Assembly: GCA_945902775.1 (NCBI GenBank)
Contig: CAMDMY010000012.1
Span: 1-45,670 of the forward strand
From: Chryseobacterium gleum
GTDB lineage: Bacteria > Bacteroidota > Bacteroidia > Flavobacteriales_D > Crocinitomicaceae
Length of the DNA stretch: 45,670 nt
Reading direction: 5' to 3'
Shown here: positions 43,296 to 45,670 of the stretch, piece after piece
Layout: each line of letters begins with the position of its first letter
Position numbering within the stretch: position 1 is the stretch's first letter
Translations under genes and position numbers: made by a program
Notes under the pieces: model-generated
What the model saw: only the letters and a program-made list of their open reading frames with translations
Told to the model about the DNA's origin: nothing
Database searches by the model: none

Positions 43296-43988
43296 TTAAC
43301 GGCTTACGATATGAAAACAAGTCTGAAATCTCTCATAAGTAACCCAACATTTTTTTCTCAGTCTTAATTCAAACAAGGTTTTAGATAAAATTTCACCCAA
43401 TCCATTAACCTCAGCGTGAGTTAATTTTCTTTTATGGAAGAAACTGCTATATGTCACATCAAATGTAGTACCGTGTAAATGCGCACTATATTTAACTGCA
43501 TTTTTATTTACTTTCCTTAGTAAATTAACTTTATTTACTGTCCTTAAAGCTGAAGTGACGATCAATTTTGCTCCTTTTAAATTAGTGTTTTTAATTTTTC
43601 TTTGAAATCGTTTACCAATATCGAAAAGTAGACTACTAGCTCTAGGTGTTAAAAAGGCGTAACTGTATTCTAATGTATCTACAAGATATACTTCATTGTC
43701 TTTTAAAGGAACTAGAGCTCCAGTTTTAACGAAATTTGGTATTTCAAAAGACCTTTTAATTGTCCTTTTTATACCTTTTAAATAGGATTCTTCTAAGTAA
43801 TTGTGCACACTATCATTTAATTTATTAAAATAAGAATGAGAATGAAAACAAGATGGTTTAGGTATTATTTTTTGTTTTAATGTTTCGGCCGAATTAGTAA
43901 TAGTAGAAACAATAAAAGAATCTTTAAACATCAAAGACATTAAAATAAATACCAATAGTATAATTATCGTTTTTGTAGATGTTTTCAT
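43296..43988 (-). CDS. DUF5715 protein, putative M15-like metallopeptidase
   Basis: A 230-residue protein with an N-terminal membrane segment or uncleaved signal (about 7-25) and a C-terminal domain of the DUF5715 family. It shows the layout of M15/VanY-type peptidases: SALRT (146-150), then S168-x-H170 and D177 in SAHLHGTTFD, and a final CFHIV with H226. H170, D177 and H226 would be the zinc ligands. It may trim peptidoglycan stem peptides in the periplasm; this is inference from motif spacing. I chose the ATG at 43988 rather than the TTG one codon upstream. It lies 37 nt beyond clpX, with a terminator-like hairpin between. Confidence 0.75.
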   Translation of the reverse strand: MKTSTKTIIILLVFILMSLMFKDSFIVSTITNSAETLKQKIIPKPSCFHSHSYFNKLNDSVHNYLEESYLKGIKRTIKRSFEIPNFVKTGALVPLKDNEVYLVDTLEYSYAFLTPRASSLLFDIGKRFQRKIKNTNLKGAKLIVTSALRTVNKVNLLRKVNKNAVKYSAHLHGTTFDVTYSSFFHKRKLTHAEVNGLGEILSKTLFELRLRKKCWVTYERFQTCFHIVSR

Positions 43989-43992
43989 CAAA

Positions 43993-44021
43993 GAAAAATA
44001 AGGCGATAATTAATACCGCCT
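43993..44021 (-). terminator. Probable clpX terminator
   Basis: On the minus strand AGGCG (rc of 44017-44021) pairs with CGCCT (rc of 44001-44005) around an AT-rich loop, followed by TATTTTTCTTT. It begins 8 nt after the clpX stop codon. The stem is only 5 bp, so it is weaker than the others in this window. Confidence 0.55.
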
Positions 44022-44028
44022 CTTATAA

Positions 44029-45252
44029 TTAAGCTAATTTTAAAGTTGCCATTTTAGATTTTGTGAATTGTGATTCTGCATATTTCAGAGTAACCTTATA
44101 TTCATCTTCATTTTTTGAAGGCAATTCAAACATAGCATCATTTAAAATAGCTTCACAAATTGACCTCAATCCCCTAGCCCCTAATTTAAACTCAATCGCT
44201 TTTTGTACTATAAAATCTAAAACTTCACCATCAAAAGATAATTTAATACCATCAATTTCAAAAAGTCTAACATATTGTTTAACTAGAGCATTTTTAGGCT
44301 CAGTCATTATTCTTTTTAAACTTTTAGCATCTAATGGTTCTAAATATGTCAATACAGGAAAACGGCCAATCAACTCAGGAATTAATCCAAATGTTTTAAT
44401 ATCTGTAGGATTAATGTATTTCAAAAAATTATCTCCTTCAATTTTCTCTTCTTCTTTATTTGTAAATCCAATTGCTTTTTTATTTATTCTTCTTGCAATC
44501 ACTTTTTCTATTCCATCAAAAGCACCACCACAAATAAATAAAATATTTTTAGTATCTATTTGAATCATCTTTTGTTCCGGGTGTTTTCTACCTCCTTGAG
44601 GGGGAACATTTGCTATTGAACCTTCTAACAATTTCAAAAGTGCTTGTTGAACTCCTTCTCCAGACACATCTCGAGTTATTGAAGGATTATCACTTTTTCT
44701 AGCAATTTTATCAATTTCATCAATAAAAACAATTCCATTTTGAGCTGCTTCAACATTGTAATCGGCACTTTGTAATAATCTTGACAAAATACTCTCAACA
44801 TCCTCACCTACATATCCTGCTTCTGTTAAGACAGTTGCATCAGCAATACAAAAAGGTACATTTAACATTTTAGCTATAGTTTTCGCTAATAACGTCTTGC
44901 CAGTACCAGTTCGCCCGACTAAAATCACATTTGACTTTTCAATTTCAACATCATCTTTTGATATAGGTTGATTCAATCTTTTATAATGATTATAAACAGC
45001 AACAGACAGTGTTTTTTTAGCATCATCTTGACCAATTACATATTCATCTAATTTAGCCTTAATTTCAATAGGTTTCAAGACATTAACTGCAACCTGCTTT
45101 GTTGTTTTTGACACTAAACTTTCCTCAGATATAATTGTATTAGCTTGAACCACACAACTCTCACAAATATGACCTGTTACTCCAGCGATTAACATTTCAA
45201 CTTCGTTTCTTGGTCGACCACAAAACGAACATCCTGTTTCTTTTTTTGCCAT
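44029..45252 (-). CDS. clpX: ATP-dependent Clp protease ATP-binding subunit ClpX
   Basis: A 407-residue AAA+ unfoldase. N-terminal zinc domain with C8/C11 and C30/C33 (CSFCGRP, CESC), Walker A GRTGTGKT (113-120), Walker B IVFIDE (174-179), pore loop GYVGED (146-151) and the IGF loop that docks on ClpP (261-263). It unfolds tagged proteins and feeds them to ClpP, whose gene lies upstream. I chose the ATG at 45252 ([10 protein letters not shown]): an ATG seven codons upstream lies within the clpP terminator hairpin and would add residues not usual in the family. Confidence 0.96.
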   Translation of the reverse strand: MAKKETGCSFCGRPRNEVEMLIAGVTGHICESCVVQANTIISEESLVSKTTKQVAVNVLKPIEIKAKLDEYVIGQDDAKKTLSVAVYNHYKRLNQPISKDDVEIEKSNVILVGRTGTGKTLLAKTIAKMLNVPFCIADATVLTEAGYVGEDVESILSRLLQSADYNVEAAQNGIVFIDEIDKIARKSDNPSITRDVSGEGVQQALLKLLEGSIANVPPQGGRKHPEQKMIQIDTKNILFICGGAFDGIEKVIARRINKKAIGFTNKEEEKIEGDNFLKYINPTDIKTFGLIPELIGRFPVLTYLEPLDAKSLKRIMTEPKNALVKQYVRLFEIDGIKLSFDGEVLDFIVQKAIEFKLGARGLRSICEAILNDAMFELPSKNEDEYKVTLKYAESQFTKSKMATLKLA

Positions 45253-45260
45253 ACTATATT

Positions 45261-45298
45261 TTAAAAAGGTCATTTATCAAATATGATAAATGACCTTT
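45261..45298 (-). terminator. clpP terminator upstream of clpX
   Basis: A perfect 15-bp stem, 45265-45279 with 45284-45298 (AAAGGTCATTTATCA and its complement), with a 4-nt loop, followed on the minus strand by TTTTTAAAAT. It begins 24 nt after the clpP stop and ends 13 nt before the clpX start, so clpX expression depends on read-through or on its own promoter. Confidence 0.82.
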
Positions 45299-45322
45299 AC
45301 TTAATTATTTTAATAAAATGAT

Positions 45323-45670
45323 TTATTTTCCGTTTCTCAATAAAACTTCATCAACCATACCGTATTCTTTTGCCTCTTCAGCTGTCATCCAATAATCTCT
45401 ATCAGAATCAGCCCAAACTTTTTCAAATGTTTGATTGGAATGAGTAGCAATTATTTCATACAATTCTTTTTTCAGCTTTTGAATCTCTCTAGCTGTAATT
45501 TCAATATCAGAAGCTTGTCCTTGAGCACCTCCTAATGGCTGGTGAATCATTACTCTAGAGTGTTTTAAAGCAGAACGTTTACCATGTGCTCCAGCACACA
45601 TTAAAACAGCACCCATTGAAGCTGCCATCCCTGTACAAATTGTTGCAACATCTGGTTTAATATATTGCAT
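45323..45670 (-). CDS. clpP: ATP-dependent Clp protease proteolytic subunit ClpP (5' part outside window)
   Basis: The C-terminal 115 residues of ClpP; the gene continues past the window end, so the Met at 45670 is not its start (ClpP is about 200 residues). The serine nucleophile is in [10 protein letters not shown], the histidine in [10 protein letters not shown], and the aspartate in the [12 protein letters not shown] block, completing the triad. It forms the double-ring peptidase that works with ClpX, encoded next. Confidence 0.95.
   Translation of the reverse strand: MQYIKPDVATICTGMAASMGAVLMCAGAHGKRSALKHSRVMIHQPLGGAQGQASDIEITAREIQKLKKELYEIIATHSNQTFEKVWADSDRDYWMTAEEAKEYGMVDEVLLRNGK

Noticed and set aside
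44063-44563. A 166-residue open frame on the plus strand within clpX.
   Set aside because: Shadow of clpX; composition (Ser, Phe, Asn, Ile) is that of antisense to an AAA+ gene.
1-45670. CRISPR arrays, insertion sequences, toxin-antitoxin pairs, prophage or defence genes.
   Set aside because: I looked for regular direct repeats, transposase or Cas motifs, and small paired genes and found none; the window reads as conserved chromosomal core with envelope genes.

Overview
The window is AT-rich chromosomal DNA from a member of the Bacteroidota, almost certainly class Flavobacteriia, order Flavobacteriales. Evidence: the lineage-specific gliding/type IX secretion genes gldB, gldC and gldK-L-M-N with a PorP/SprF protein; signal peptides ending in AQ or SQ; a type IX C-terminal sorting domain; genes without Shine-Dalgarno sequences; and promoters of the Bacteroidetes form TTG-N19-TAnnTTTG. 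Family level is not resolved. Every gene looks chromosomal; I saw no insertion sequence, prophage, integrase cassette or CRISPR array. No stretch over 300 bases lacks a gene.

Layout. 1-1750 (minus): promoter-rpsU-xerC-hpf, then a second promoter and tRNA-Thr and tRNA-Tyr (cut by the window edge), the usual lead-in to tuf in this phylum. 1776-10796 (minus): housekeeping and transport genes (acyl-CoA dehydrogenase, apt, a triple helix-hairpin-helix membrane protein, two APC permeases, an RmlD-like reductase, a K+ channel with TrkA domains, PspC, DUF2851), then a lytic transglycosylase. 11843-20388 (plus): yidD, then a tightly packed eight-gene nucleotide-sugar operon. It interleaves the WbpE/D/B/A route to UDP-2,3-diacetamido-glucuronate with Ugd/Uxs (UDP-glucuronate, UDP-xylose), followed by RmlB and a YwqE-type phosphatase that would control polysaccharide export. 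No glycosyltransferase, flippase or polymerase is present.

20448-27466 (plus): LOG-family protein, kinase-less PASTA protein, type IX-secreted protein, RluD-type pseudouridine synthase and a PorE-like OmpA protein, closed by a strong bidirectional terminator. 27540-30389 (minus): trmB, a DUF2797 protein, gldC and gldB. 30475-33472: outer-membrane barrel, nadE, ferredoxin and three small secreted or lipid-anchored proteins. 33474-41941 (minus): ABC-F ATPase, then the type IX secretion core gldN, gldM, gldL, gldK and porP/sprF. 42050-45670 (minus): a ureohydrolase-fold protein with a damaged metal site, a DUF5715 putative peptidase, clpX and the 3' part of clpP.

The unifying theme is cell-envelope biology: type IX secretion/gliding parts occur at four places and sugar precursors for surface polysaccharide in one operon. 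I did not find a clearly new multi-gene system. The best leads are single proteins next to secretion genes (the degenerate ureohydrolase, the DUF2797 protein and a cluster-less Rieske-like lipoprotein), an altered K+ channel filter, and two places where a terminator overlaps the apparent start of the next gene.
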